The position numbers and the translations under genes were made by a program. From Gemmatimonadales bacterium (GTDB lineage: Bacteria; Gemmatimonadota; Gemmatimonadetes; Gemmatimonadales; GWC2-71-9), in NCBI GenBank assembly GCA_025927545.1, contig JAICLE010000028.1, forward strand, positions 1 to 34,944: 34,944 nucleotides of DNA, in the 5' to 3' direction. The notes under the pieces are model-generated. The model saw nothing but the letters and a program-made list of their open reading frames with translations. It had not been told where the DNA came from and made no database searches. Positions 28,303-34,944 of this stretch are shown piece by piece (positions within the stretch are counted from its first letter, which is position 1; each line of letters starts with the position of its first letter).

Positions 28303-28478
28303 TCCTTCCCGCCCGAACGGTGGCGCTGCTGCGGATCGGCCTGGCGGCCGCGGGCTTCGCGGTGGCGCTCCTGGCCGTGGCACTCGGCGACCGGCAGATC
28401 GGCTGGGGCGCGATCGCGCTGCTCATCGGATCACTCATCGTTCGGCTGCTTCAGCGGGGCCGCGACAGCTCCGTGTGA
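28299..28478 (+). CDS. Small two-helix membrane protein
   Basis: The 59-residue protein has two hydrophobic helices (about VALLRIGLAAAGFAVALLAVAL and WGAIALLIGSLIVRLL) separated by GDRQIG and ends in a basic tail. ATG 28299 overlaps the hydratase stop (ATGA), the same coupling used by the rest of the run, which is the main reason to call it a gene. I do not recognise a family. Confidence 0.65.
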   Translation: MILPARTVALLRIGLAAAGFAVALLAVALGDRQIGWGAIALLIGSLIVRLLQRGRDSSV

Positions 28479-28510
28479 CGGCCCTCACATGGTGCGCGGA
28501 CCTGCTCCGC

Positions 28511-28516
28511 TAGCTT
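28511..28516 (+). promoter_or_regulatory. Weak candidate -10 element for the outer-membrane protein gene
   Basis: TAGCTT lies in the 122-bp gap before the barrel gene, with no good -35 at 17 bases. The gap also holds a CCGTC/GACGG hairpin near 28528-28540. The gene's own AGGAGG ribosome-binding site (28591-28596) is strong. Confidence 0.25.
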
Positions 28517-28600
28517 GGGCCTCGACCCGTCCAGACGGCGGGTGGGCCGGCGGCTTCCGACGCGCCGCGCCTTTATGGGAACCACATTGAAGGAGGCGGT

Positions 28601-29176
28601 ATGCGGGTACCGAAGGCGGTCACGATGCTGCTCGTTGGGTCACTGGCCGGCGCCCCTGCGCTGTACGCGCAAGGGGCCGAGTTTTCGCTGGGCGGCGGAC
28701 TGAGCATACCGTCGAGCACGTTCAACGACGTCGCGAAGCTCGGCTGGCATGGTCTGGTGGGGGTGTCGTTCGTGCCGACGAACTGGCCGGTGGGCATCCA
28801 GGTCGACGGGCAGTACCACCAGTTCAAGCTCGACAACGACGTCGTGGGGCCAGGGAGCCTCAAGGACCGCATCATCATGGGCACCGGGGACATCGTCTAC
28901 AAGTTCAAGACCTCGGAGACGACGAAGTTCCGTCCCTACATCCTCGGCGGCGGCGGTGTGTACAACCTGAAGACCACCGGCAGCAGTGATCTGGGCACGA
29001 TCGCCAGCACGACTGGCTCGACCACCAAGTTCGGCTTGAACGCCGGGGCCGGTTTCGACTTCAAGGCGGGGAGCGCCGGTCTCTTCGTGGAGGGGCGCTT
29101 CCACGACGTCTTCACTACGGGCAAGGACCTGCAGTTCATTCCGATCACGATCGGCATCCGACTGGGCGGGCACTAG
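28601..29176 (+). CDS. Outer-membrane beta-barrel protein (OmpW/OmpA-barrel-like)
   Basis: The 191-residue protein has a signal peptide (MRVPKAVTMLLVGSLAGAPALYAQG, cleavage about residue 24) and then alternating beta strands: AEFSLGGGLSIPSSTFND, WHGLVGVSFV, PVGIQVDGQYHQFKLD, KFRPYILGGGGVYNL, KFGLNAGAGFDFKAGSAGLFVEGRFH, and the terminal strand FIPITIGIRLGGH. This is the usual pattern of an eight-stranded outer-membrane barrel with small extracellular loops. ATG 28601 follows AGGAGG by four bases. It appears to be a single-gene unit, closed by a strong hairpin at 29203. No enzyme or ligand can be inferred. Confidence 0.85.
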   Translation: MRVPKAVTMLLVGSLAGAPALYAQGAEFSLGGGLSIPSSTFNDVAKLGWHGLVGVSFVPTNWPVGIQVDGQYHQFKLDNDVVGPGSLKDRIIMGTGDIVYKFKTSETTKFRPYILGGGGVYNLKTTGSSDLGTIASTTGSTTKFGLNAGAGFDFKAGSAGLFVEGRFHDVFTTGKDLQFIPITIGIRLGGH

Positions 29177-29202
29177 GTCCGGTTGGCCGGGCCAGCTGGT
29201 CC

Positions 29203-29234
29203 GGAGGCCGCCTCGTTACGGCGAGGCGGCCTCC
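29203..29234 (+). terminator. Perfect 13-bp hairpin after the barrel gene
   Basis: GGAGGCCGCCTCG (29203-29215) pairs exactly with CGAGGCGGCCTCC (29222-29234) around TTACGG. It lies 27 bases after the barrel gene stop. It lacks a U-run, so it is either an intrinsic-like terminator for a GC-rich genome or a transcript-protecting structure. Confidence 0.6.
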
Positions 29235-29304
29235 ACGCGTAAGCGGGATCATACGGGCGGCGGCTTGATGTCGGTCGGCCTCTGAGGCGTCCACATCCTG
29301 CCGA

Positions 29305-31521
29305 ATGCCCGGGCCGCTCGACGAGGCGCGCCGCCTCCTCCACCACCACTTCGGTCACGCCGACTTCCGCCCAGCGCAGCTTCCGGTGCTCCAGTCCGTC
29401 CTGGCCGGCTCGGACACGCTGGCGGTGCTCCCCACCGGCGGTGGCAAGTCCGTCTGCTTTCAGGTGCCCGCCCTCGTGCTCGGCGGGTTCACGGTGGTGG
29501 TCTCCCCGCTCATCGCGCTCATGCAGGACCAGGTCACGGCGGCCGTGGCGCGCGGCATCGCCGCCGCCGCGCTCCACAGCGGCATCGAGGACGAGGAGCG
29601 GACCCGGATCTGGACGGCGCTCGAGTCCGGCGCGCTCCGGCTGCTCTATGCCTCGCCCGAACGGCTCACCCGGCTCGCGCCGGAGCTGCAGCAGCGTGGC
29701 CTCCGCCCCAGTCTCCTGGCGGTGGACGAGGCGCACTGCATCGCCGAGTGGGGCCACGACTTCCGGCCGAGCTACCGGACATTGGGCGCGGCGCGGTACC
29801 GGCTCGGGCGCCCGCCGGTGGTGGCGCTCACCGGCAGTGCCACGCCCGAGGTCCGGCAGGACATCGCCCGCACCCTCGGGTTCCGGCCGGGCCGGTTCGC
29901 CGAGCATCTGGGCTCCTTCGATCGGGCCAATCTCTGGTTCGGCGTGGTGCCGGTCCGGAGCGAGCGCGAGCGGCTCGAGGCGCTGGTGCGGCTGCTCGCC
30001 GACGACGATCGCATGGTCATCGTGTACGCGCCCACTCGCAGCGTCACGGAGGGGATAGCGCGGGCGCTCCACCACGCGGGCCACCGCGCCGCGCCGTACC
30101 ATGCCGGGCTCTCGCGCGAGCGCCGCGGCCGCACGCTCGACGCCTTCCTCGAGGATCGGCTCGACGTCATCGTCGCCACCTGCGCGTTCGGGATGGGGAT
30201 CGACAAGCCGCAGATCCGTCTCGTGGTGCACTGGACGCTTCCCGCGACGCCGGAGGCGTACTATCAGGAAGCCGGCCGCGCGGGCCGCGACGGCGAGTTC
30301 GCGCGCTGCGTGCTCCTCTGGCGTCCCGGTGACGCGGCGCTGCACCGCCGGCAGCTCGACGTCACCTTCCCGCCCCGCGACGTGCTCGAGCGCATCTGGC
30401 GCGATGGCGAGCGCTGCACCGGCGTGGCGGCCAACGTGCGGGCCTCCGCCGAGCGGCTCCGGCACGAGCTGCATCCGGAGCGCGGCCCGGTCGACTGGGC
30501 GCCGATCGCCGAGCGCCGGCGACGTGCCGAGGCACGCATCGCGGCCGTCGAGGCGTATGCGCGTGGCCGGGGCTGCCGGCGGAAGGCGCTGGTGGGCTAC
30601 TTCGGCGAGCGGCTGGCGCGCTGCTCGGGGTGCGATCGCTGCCGCCACCGGCCAGTGTCCGCGCCGCGCGAGGGAGCCATCGCCACCCGGCTCGCGAGAC
30701 TCCGGGCCGCGGTGGCCACGCGCTCGGGTCCCTGGGGTGGCGCGCTCCTCGAGCCGGAGGTGCTGCTCGCGCTTGCCCGGCATCCGCCCCGCGATCCCGC
30801 GGCACTGGCGGACGTGCCGGGGGTGGGCGGCGCGCTGGCCGCGCGATGGGGCGGCATCATCCTGCAGGCGCTCGGGCCCACGGCCGGAGCGCCACCGGAG
30901 CGACTCACCGGGCCGCGCCAGCGGGCGCTCGAGGACTGGCGCCGCCGCGTGGCCGCGGAGCTCGGCGTGCCGCCCTACATCGTGCTCGGCGACGCCACGC
31001 TCGGCCGCCTGGCGGCGGCCGGCGTGACGGACGCCGCCTCCCTCGCCGCCACGCCCGGGCTCGGCCCTCGCGTGCTCGCGAAGTTCGGCGCCGAGCTCCT
31101 TCGCCTGATCGCGGGCACCGGCGGCGACCGTTATCTTGGGCCCATGGATCAAGGCGATGCCGACATCCTCGAGCGCATCGACGCCGGAGAACGGGTCTTT
31201 CGTCCGGGCCCGAGTGGCGACCGCGCACGACAGACGTTCGAGGCGCTCGTGGGTCATCTGCGTGACCTTCGGCAGCGCGGCCTGATCGACATGCCCGAGC
31301 GGAGCGTGGCCTACGCCGAGCAAGAAACGGCGGGCGCCTACCTCATGGCCGGACCGTGCTACGTCACCGAGCTCGGCCGCGACGCGCTGCAGGAGTTCCG
31401 CCGGGGCGACCGGCGAACCACCGAGCGCCGGGGCGGCGAGCGCCGGACCGCGGCGCAGGCCCAGGCGGCTGTGCAGGAGCGCCGCCAGCGTGAGCGGCGC
31501 CGCGGCGACCGCCGCGGCTGA
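29305..31521 (+). CDS. recQ: RecQ-family ATP-dependent DNA helicase with extra C-terminal winged-helix/Arg-rich tail
   Basis: The 738-residue protein has the RecQ helicase core: motif 0 ([10 protein letters not shown]), Walker [21 protein letters not shown] box [26 protein letters not shown], and motif [12 protein letters not shown]. Zinc ligands follow C-x15-C-x2-C-x2-C (residues about 430-450), then HRDC-like helix-hairpin segments up to about residue 612. Residues 614-738 are extra: [19 protein letters not shown], a winged-helix-like part ([14 protein letters not shown] to [13 protein letters not shown]), and a repetitive Arg-rich tail. There is an in-frame ATG at 31144 preceded by TTATCT. 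RecQ unwinds 3'-5' during recombination and repair. ATG 29305 starts the conserved sequence. Confidence 0.92.
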   Translation: MPGPLDEARRLLHHHFGHADFRPAQLPVLQSVLAGSDTLAVLPTGGGKSVCFQVPALVLGGFTVVVSPLIALMQDQVTAAVARGIAAAALHSGIEDEERTRIWTALESGALRLLYASPERLTRLAPELQQRGLRPSLLAVDEAHCIAEWGHDFRPSYRTLGAARYRLGRPPVVALTGSATPEVRQDIARTLGFRPGRFAEHLGSFDRANLWFGVVPVRSERERLEALVRLLADDDRMVIVYAPTRSVTEGIARALHHAGHRAAPYHAGLSRERRGRTLDAFLEDRLDVIVATCAFGMGIDKPQIRLVVHWTLPATPEAYYQEAGRAGRDGEFARCVLLWRPGDAALHRRQLDVTFPPRDVLERIWRDGERCTGVAANVRASAERLRHELHPERGPVDWAPIAERRRRAEARIAAVEAYARGRGCRRKALVGYFGERLARCSGCDRCRHRPVSAPREGAIATRLARLRAAVATRSGPWGGALLEPEVLLALARHPPRDPAALADVPGVGGALAARWGGIILQALGPTAGAPPERLTGPRQRALEDWRRRVAAELGVPPYIVLGDATLGRLAAAGVTDAASLAATPGLGPRVLAKFGAELLRLIAGTGGDRYLGPMDQGDADILERIDAGERVFRPGPSGDRARQTFEALVGHLRDLRQRGLIDMPERSVAYAEQETAGAYLMAGPCYVTELGRDALQEFRRGDRRTTERRGGERRTAAQAQAAVQERRQRERRRGDRRG

Positions 31522-31542
31522 CCGCCGGGGCTGAGCGCCGCC

Positions 31543-31548
31543 TATATT
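31543..31548 (+). promoter_or_regulatory. Candidate -10 element for the acyl-CoA dehydrogenase gene
   Basis: TATATT stands out in the GC-rich 56-bp gap between recQ and the dehydrogenase, about 30 bases before the ATG. No convincing -35 is visible. It implies a separate transcript with a short leader. Confidence 0.4.
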
Positions 31549-31577
31549 GCAGCCATTCCCCCTTCGCGGGCCCGCGC

Positions 31578-32795
31578 ATGGACGACTCACTCTACTTCAC
31601 CGAGCATCACCATCAAGTCCGGGAGATGGTGCGCGAGTTCTCCCGCACGCAGATCGCGCCCGTCGCCCGCGAGCTCGACCGCACCTCGACGTTCCCCTGG
31701 GAGAACATCAAGGCGATGGGCGAGCTCGGCCTGCTGGGCGTGCCCTGGAGCGAGGAGCTGGGCGGCGCCGGGATGGACCAGCTCTCGTACTACATCACCA
31801 TCCACGAGATGGCCAAGGTGGACGCGAGCCACGCGCTCACCATCAGCGCCCACACCAATCTCGGCACCTCGCCGATCGTCGAGTTCGGCACCGCGGAGCA
31901 GAAGCGCCGGTACGTGCCGCTGCTCGCCTCGGGGCAGGTGCTGGGCGGCTTCGGACTCACGGAGCCGGGCGCCGGCAGCGACGCCGGCGGCACCGCAACC
32001 ACCGCCGTGGACAAGGGCGACCACTATCTGCTCAACGGCTCCAAGATCTTCATCACCCACGCGGGCGTGGGCGAGATCTTCTCGGTCACGGCGCGTACCG
32101 AGCCCGGCCAGGGGAACAAGGGCATCACCAGCTTCATCGTCACCAAGGACACGGTGGACCTCGACAGCGCCCGCGCGCTCGGCGTGGGCCACGCCGCCGA
32201 CCTCCCCAAGACACGCGGCGTGCGCGCGGGCAAGAAGGAGGACAAGATGGGCTGGCGCGCAAGCGACACGCGCGAGCTCATCTTCGAGGACGCGGTCGTG
32301 CCCAAGGAAAACCTTCTCGGCCGGCCGGGCTACGGGTTCATCAACTTCCTCAAGACGCTCGATGCCGGCCGCATCGGCATCGCGGCGCTCTCGCTCGGCA
32401 TCGCCGAGGGGGCCTACGACGAGGCGCTCCGGTACGCTGGCGTGCGGAAACAGTTCGGCCGGCTGATCGGAAGCTTTCAGGGCGTCAACTTCCAGCTCGC
32501 CGACATGGCCTTGGAGCTCGAGGCCGGCACGCACCTGCTGTATCATGCCGCCTGGCTCAAGCAGCACGGCAAGCCGTTCAAGAAGGAGGCGGCGATGGCC
32601 AAGCTGTTCTGCTCGGAGCTGGCGATGCGGAACACCACCAAGGCGGTCCAGATTTTCGGCGGGTACGGGTATACAACAGACTACCCCGTCGAGCGGATGA
32701 TGCGGGATGCCAAGGTGTGCGAGATCGGCGAGGGGACGAGCGAGATCCAGCGCCTGGTCATCGCCCGCCAGATTCTCGGGCAGGTGGTGGACTGA
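31578..32795 (+). CDS. Acyl-CoA dehydrogenase, short/branched-chain type
   Basis: The 405-residue flavoprotein has the ACAD signatures: [19 protein letters not shown], a [11 protein letters not shown] site, [57 protein letters not shown], and [15 protein letters not shown], with E385 at the usual catalytic-base position of short/medium-chain enzymes. True isovaleryl-CoA dehydrogenases have their base elsewhere, so butyryl-CoA-type chemistry is favoured. There is an about 20-residue insert (roughly 193-214, [10 protein letters not shown]...LPKTRGV) just before GKKEDK. It oxidises acyl-CoA to enoyl-CoA with electrons going to ETF. It could supply substrate to the carboxylase and hydratase encoded upstream. 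Confidence 0.92.
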   Translation: MDDSLYFTEHHHQVREMVREFSRTQIAPVARELDRTSTFPWENIKAMGELGLLGVPWSEELGGAGMDQLSYYITIHEMAKVDASHALTISAHTNLGTSPIVEFGTAEQKRRYVPLLASGQVLGGFGLTEPGAGSDAGGTATTAVDKGDHYLLNGSKIFITHAGVGEIFSVTARTEPGQGNKGITSFIVTKDTVDLDSARALGVGHAADLPKTRGVRAGKKEDKMGWRASDTRELIFEDAVVPKENLLGRPGYGFINFLKTLDAGRIGIAALSLGIAEGAYDEALRYAGVRKQFGRLIGSFQGVNFQLADMALELEAGTHLLYHAAWLKQHGKPFKKEAAMAKLFCSELAMRNTTKAVQIFGGYGYTTDYPVERMMRDAKVCEIGEGTSEIQRLVIARQILGQVVD

Positions 32796-32796
32796 G

Positions 32797-32825
32797 TTGC
32801 TCTAAGCCTCATCGCGACATATAAT
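32797..32825 (+). promoter_or_regulatory. Sigma-70-type promoter for the RNase E/G gene
   Basis: TTGCTC (32797-32802), a 17-base spacer, then a perfect TATAAT (32820-32825). Transcription would start near 32832, giving a leader of about 165 bases if the gene starts at 32997 (about 33 bases for ATG 32865). It is the clearest housekeeping promoter in the window. Confidence 0.75.
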
Positions 32826-32996
32826 TGGCGCGAGTGCGGACGCGCCGCGCCACGGGTCGAACGTGTGTTCCATGTCGGGCACGTTCCCGGGTCGGCGCGT
32901 TTCTGTGGTGCGGATTCTCATTCCAGCATGCTGCGGCAAGTCGGTGCGGGGGCGCGGGGTCGCGCTCCGCCCGTCGCGGCCGAGGTCATCCAGAAC

Positions 32997-34706
32997 TTGA
33001 AGCGTGAGATCCTGATCAACGGGAGCCAGCGGGAAACCCGCCTGGCCATCCTGGAAGACGATCGCCTCGTCGAACTCCTCGTGGACCGGCCCGACCACCG
33101 CCGCACCGTCGGCGACATCTACCTGGGTCGGGTCGAGGCCGTGCTGCCCGGCATCCAGGCCGCGTTCGTGGACATCGGGCAGGAGAAGAGCGCATTCCTC
33201 CACGCCTCCGACCTGCTCGAACCGGACGAGGACGAGGATCCGGTCGAGGAGGCGGAAGCAGCCGAGGCGGAGGCCGCGGGCGATCCGGCCGAGGCGGCCG
33301 AAGCAGCTCCGGCCGCCGATCCGCCGGCCGAGCGGAAGGGGGGGTGGCGCAGCCGGGACCGTCGCCGGCGCGGACAGGGCAACGGCGGCGCGGCAGCCAC
33401 CGAAAGGTCCGCCGCCGGCGGCGAAGCCCGGCAGCGCGAGATCTCGCCCCGCCGCGCGGTGCCGGACATCCAGGACATCCTCAAGAAGGGCCAGACCCTC
33501 CCGGTGCAGGTGACCAAGGAGCCGATCAGCACCAAGGGCTGCCGGGTCACCGCGCAGATCTCCCTGCCGGGCCGATTCCTCGTCTACATGCCGTACGCCT
33601 CGAAGGTCGGCGTCAGCCGGAAAATCGAGAGCCGGGAGCAGCGCGCCAAGCTGCGCGAGATGGTCACGAAGCTCCTGCCCAAGGATGCGGGCGGCGTCAT
33701 CGTGCGGACGGTGGCCGAAGGGGTGACCGAGGAGCACTTCCGCCGCGAGATCGAGTCACTGCTCGCGCTCTGGAAGAAGATCAACCGCAAGAAGACGTTC
33801 GTCCGCCGCGCGCCGGCCCTGCTCCAGCGGGAGACGAGTCTCACCCGCGGCATCATCCGCGACCTGTTCAGCGCCAAGGTCGACGCGCTCTACGTGGACT
33901 CGCGCGAGCTCTACAACGAGATCGAGCAATATCTCACGCAGATCGATCCCGAGCTCATCAGCCGAGTGCATTTCTACGCCGAGCCGACGCCGCTGTTCGA
34001 CAAGTTCGACATCGAGTCGGAGATCCGCGACCTGTTCAAGGCCCGCGTGGAGCTCCCCACCGGCGGCTCGCTGATCATCCAGCCCACCGAGGCGCTGGTC
34101 AGCATCGACGTCAATACCGGGCGCTACACCGGCAAGAAGGACCCGGAGAAGACCATCCTCCGGACCAACGTCGAAGCGGCCCGGGAGATCGCCCGGCAGA
34201 TCCGGTTGCGGGACATCGGCGGGATCATCGTCTGCGATTTCATCGACATGGAGACCCGGTCCAACCGGGACAAGGTGCTCCAGGAGCTGCGCACCCATCT
34301 CGGTCGGGATCGCGCGCGAACCAAGGCGTTCGCGGTCTCCGAGCTCGGGCTGGTCGAGATGACCCGGCAGCGGGTGCGACCCTCGCTCTGGCACTCGATG
34401 ACCACCGACTGCCCCACCTGCGCCGGCTCCGGCCGGGTGTTCACGCCCGAGGTGGTGGCCCGCCGGCTCGAGCGCGCGCTCAAGCGCGCCGGCCACGAGC
34501 ACCGCGAGCGGCAGCTCACGGTGCGGTTGCACCCGGAAGTGGCGCTCTACCTGCTCGAGGAGGAGCCCAAGCTGCTCCAGACCCTGTCGAAGCTCACCAG
34601 TCTCGACCTCGAGCTCCGCGACGATCCGATGATGCGGCTCGATGAGTTCCGGCTGATGAGTCGGCCGGCGGGACGGGACGTGACGGAGCTGTACGCGGTG
34701 GCGTGA
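32997..34706 (+). CDS. rng: Ribonuclease E/G family endoribonuclease
   Basis: The predicted 569-residue protein starts LKREILINGSQRETRLAILEDDRLVEL, the family N-terminus, followed by an S1 domain (GDIYLGRVEAVLPGIQAAFVDIGQEKSAFLH) interrupted by an about 80-residue acidic then Arg-rich insert (about 76-157). The RNase H-like core has metal-binding D371 (SIDVNTG) and D417 (DFIDM), and the Zn-link C472-x2-C475. It should cut single-stranded AU-rich RNA in mRNA turnover and rRNA/tRNA maturation. TTG 32997 is chosen because homology begins there and GAGGT lies ten bases upstream; in-frame ATGs at 32865 and 32928 are alternatives adding 44 or 23 unconserved residues. No RNase E-like C-terminal scaffold is present. 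Confidence 0.9.
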   Translation: MKREILINGSQRETRLAILEDDRLVELLVDRPDHRRTVGDIYLGRVEAVLPGIQAAFVDIGQEKSAFLHASDLLEPDEDEDPVEEAEAAEAEAAGDPAEAAEAAPAADPPAERKGGWRSRDRRRRGQGNGGAAATERSAAGGEARQREISPRRAVPDIQDILKKGQTLPVQVTKEPISTKGCRVTAQISLPGRFLVYMPYASKVGVSRKIESREQRAKLREMVTKLLPKDAGGVIVRTVAEGVTEEHFRREIESLLALWKKINRKKTFVRRAPALLQRETSLTRGIIRDLFSAKVDALYVDSRELYNEIEQYLTQIDPELISRVHFYAEPTPLFDKFDIESEIRDLFKARVELPTGGSLIIQPTEALVSIDVNTGRYTGKKDPEKTILRTNVEAAREIARQIRLRDIGGIIVCDFIDMETRSNRDKVLQELRTHLGRDRARTKAFAVSELGLVEMTRQRVRPSLWHSMTTDCPTCAGSGRVFTPEVVARRLERALKRAGHEHRERQLTVRLHPEVALYLLEEEPKLLQTLSKLTSLDLELRDDPMMRLDEFRLMSRPAGRDVTELYAVA

Positions 34707-34708
34707 GG

Positions 34709-34777
34709 GAAGGGCGGAAAGACGGAAGGACGGAAGGACGGAAGGAGGGAAGGGGAAGGAGGGAAGGACGGAAGCGC
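34709..34777. repeat. Purine-rich short tandem repeat
   Basis: A nearly uninterrupted G/A tract made of GGAAGGAC/GGAAGG units directly follows the RNase gene stop. It is low-complexity, prone to length change, and reads as pyrimidine-rich on the other strand. Confidence 0.8.
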
Positions 34778-34791
34778 GTGGGCACGGGCGC

Positions 34792-34884
34792 TGTCATTCC
34801 GACCCTGAGCGCAGCGAAGGGGAGGGATCTGGCCGGGCCGAGTTCGACCTCCCGGAGGGGTTCGATTCCAGGCGAGTAGATCCC
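34792..34884. repeat. REP-like intergenic element (TGTCATTCCGACCCTGAGCG type)
   Basis: The sequence TGTCATTCCGACCCTGAGCG followed by CAGCGAAGGGGAGGGATCT resembles a short dispersed repeat common in intergenic DNA of many bacteria. GGGATCT (34824-34830) has a reverse-complement partner AGATCCC at 34878-34884, so the element may fold or have been mobile as a unit. No gene is seen between 34707 and the window end; 34885-34944 shows nothing recognisable. Confidence 0.6.
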
Positions 34885-34944
34885 GCGCGGCGCTCGGGCT
34901 TGCAGTTACCGGGGCCGCGCCACTGTACGCCCGACCGGCGGTGC

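Noticed and set aside
31578-32795. Calling the dehydrogenase isovaleryl-CoA dehydrogenase to complete a leucine pathway
   Set aside because: The catalytic Glu sits in the [10 protein letters not shown] position used by short/medium-chain enzymes; isovaleryl-CoA dehydrogenase has it elsewhere.
34709-34777. CRISPR-like repeat array
   Set aside because: Units are about 8 bases of purine without spacers and no cas genes are present.
34594-34797. Small minus-strand open frame over the purine tract
   Set aside because: Its product is a low-complexity Pro/Ser/Phe/Arg repeat produced by reading the tandem repeat; no ribosome-binding site or domain.

Overview
The window is very GC-rich, densely packed bacterial chromosome. 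Almost every gene pair is translationally coupled through ATGA, GTGA, TTGA or TGATG overlaps, and GTG/TTG starts are common. No tRNA, rRNA, phage, IS or CRISPR element was seen. Gene content and style (phoH-pgpH-ybeY-corC block, B12-dependent acyl-CoA mutase, AtuA, TPPII-like subtilase, REP-like intergenic repeat) suggest an aerobic environmental bacterium, most likely Gemmatimonadota. That assignment is inference; no marker gene fixes it.

Region 1 (1-7074, + strand) is a housekeeping operon: 3' end of phoH, a 7TM-HD cyclic-di-AMP phosphodiesterase (PgpH type), ybeY, two tandem CorC/HlyC-type CBS membrane proteins and a UbiB/ABC1-type kinase. The last gene overlaps convergently with a small membrane protein on the other strand.

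Region 2 (7043-13718, - strand) is an envelope and signalling block. In order of transcription it encodes a GT4 glycosyltransferase, a NodB polysaccharide deacetylase, a UPF0104/LPG-synthase-TM-like membrane protein, a membrane histidine kinase and a sigma-54-dependent response regulator, all overlapping. Beyond the regulator lies a secreted peptidoglycan-binding-domain protein. I find a near-consensus sigma-54 promoter (GG-N10-GC) in front of the secreted protein with a perfect 14-bp-arm palindrome about 105 bp upstream. A second -24/-12 element lies in front of the glycosyltransferase, with a 12-of-13-base copy of one palindrome arm upstream. The kinase/regulator pair may therefore control both its own operon and the secreted protein. 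This is the best candidate in the window for an undescribed system.

Region 3 (13936-16261, + strand) holds a SulP anion transporter with a STAS domain and a DedA-family protein.

Region 4 (16305-28478, + strand) is an eleven-gene run built around branched acyl-CoA catabolism: MeaB GTPase, acyl-CoA mutase large subunit, an eRF1-like (baeRF) protein, a HAD hydrolase, the B12-binding mutase subunit, an MCC-type carboxyltransferase, a TPPII-like subtilase, AtuA, the detached AtuA C-terminal domain, a LiuC-like enoyl-CoA hydratase and a 59-residue membrane protein. The mutase carries Phe/Gln at the two positions that are Tyr/Arg in methylmalonyl-CoA mutase, which is the isobutyryl-CoA mutase signature. 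With the acyl-CoA dehydrogenase at 31578 the set could run mutase, dehydrogenase, carboxylase and hydratase steps on a C4/C5 branched acyl-CoA.

Region 5 (28479-34944) contains an outer-membrane beta-barrel protein, a RecQ helicase with an unusual C-terminal winged-helix/Arg-rich extension, the acyl-CoA dehydrogenase, and an RNase E/G with a consensus sigma-70 promoter and a large insert in its S1 domain. The window ends in a purine-rich tandem repeat and a REP-like intergenic element.
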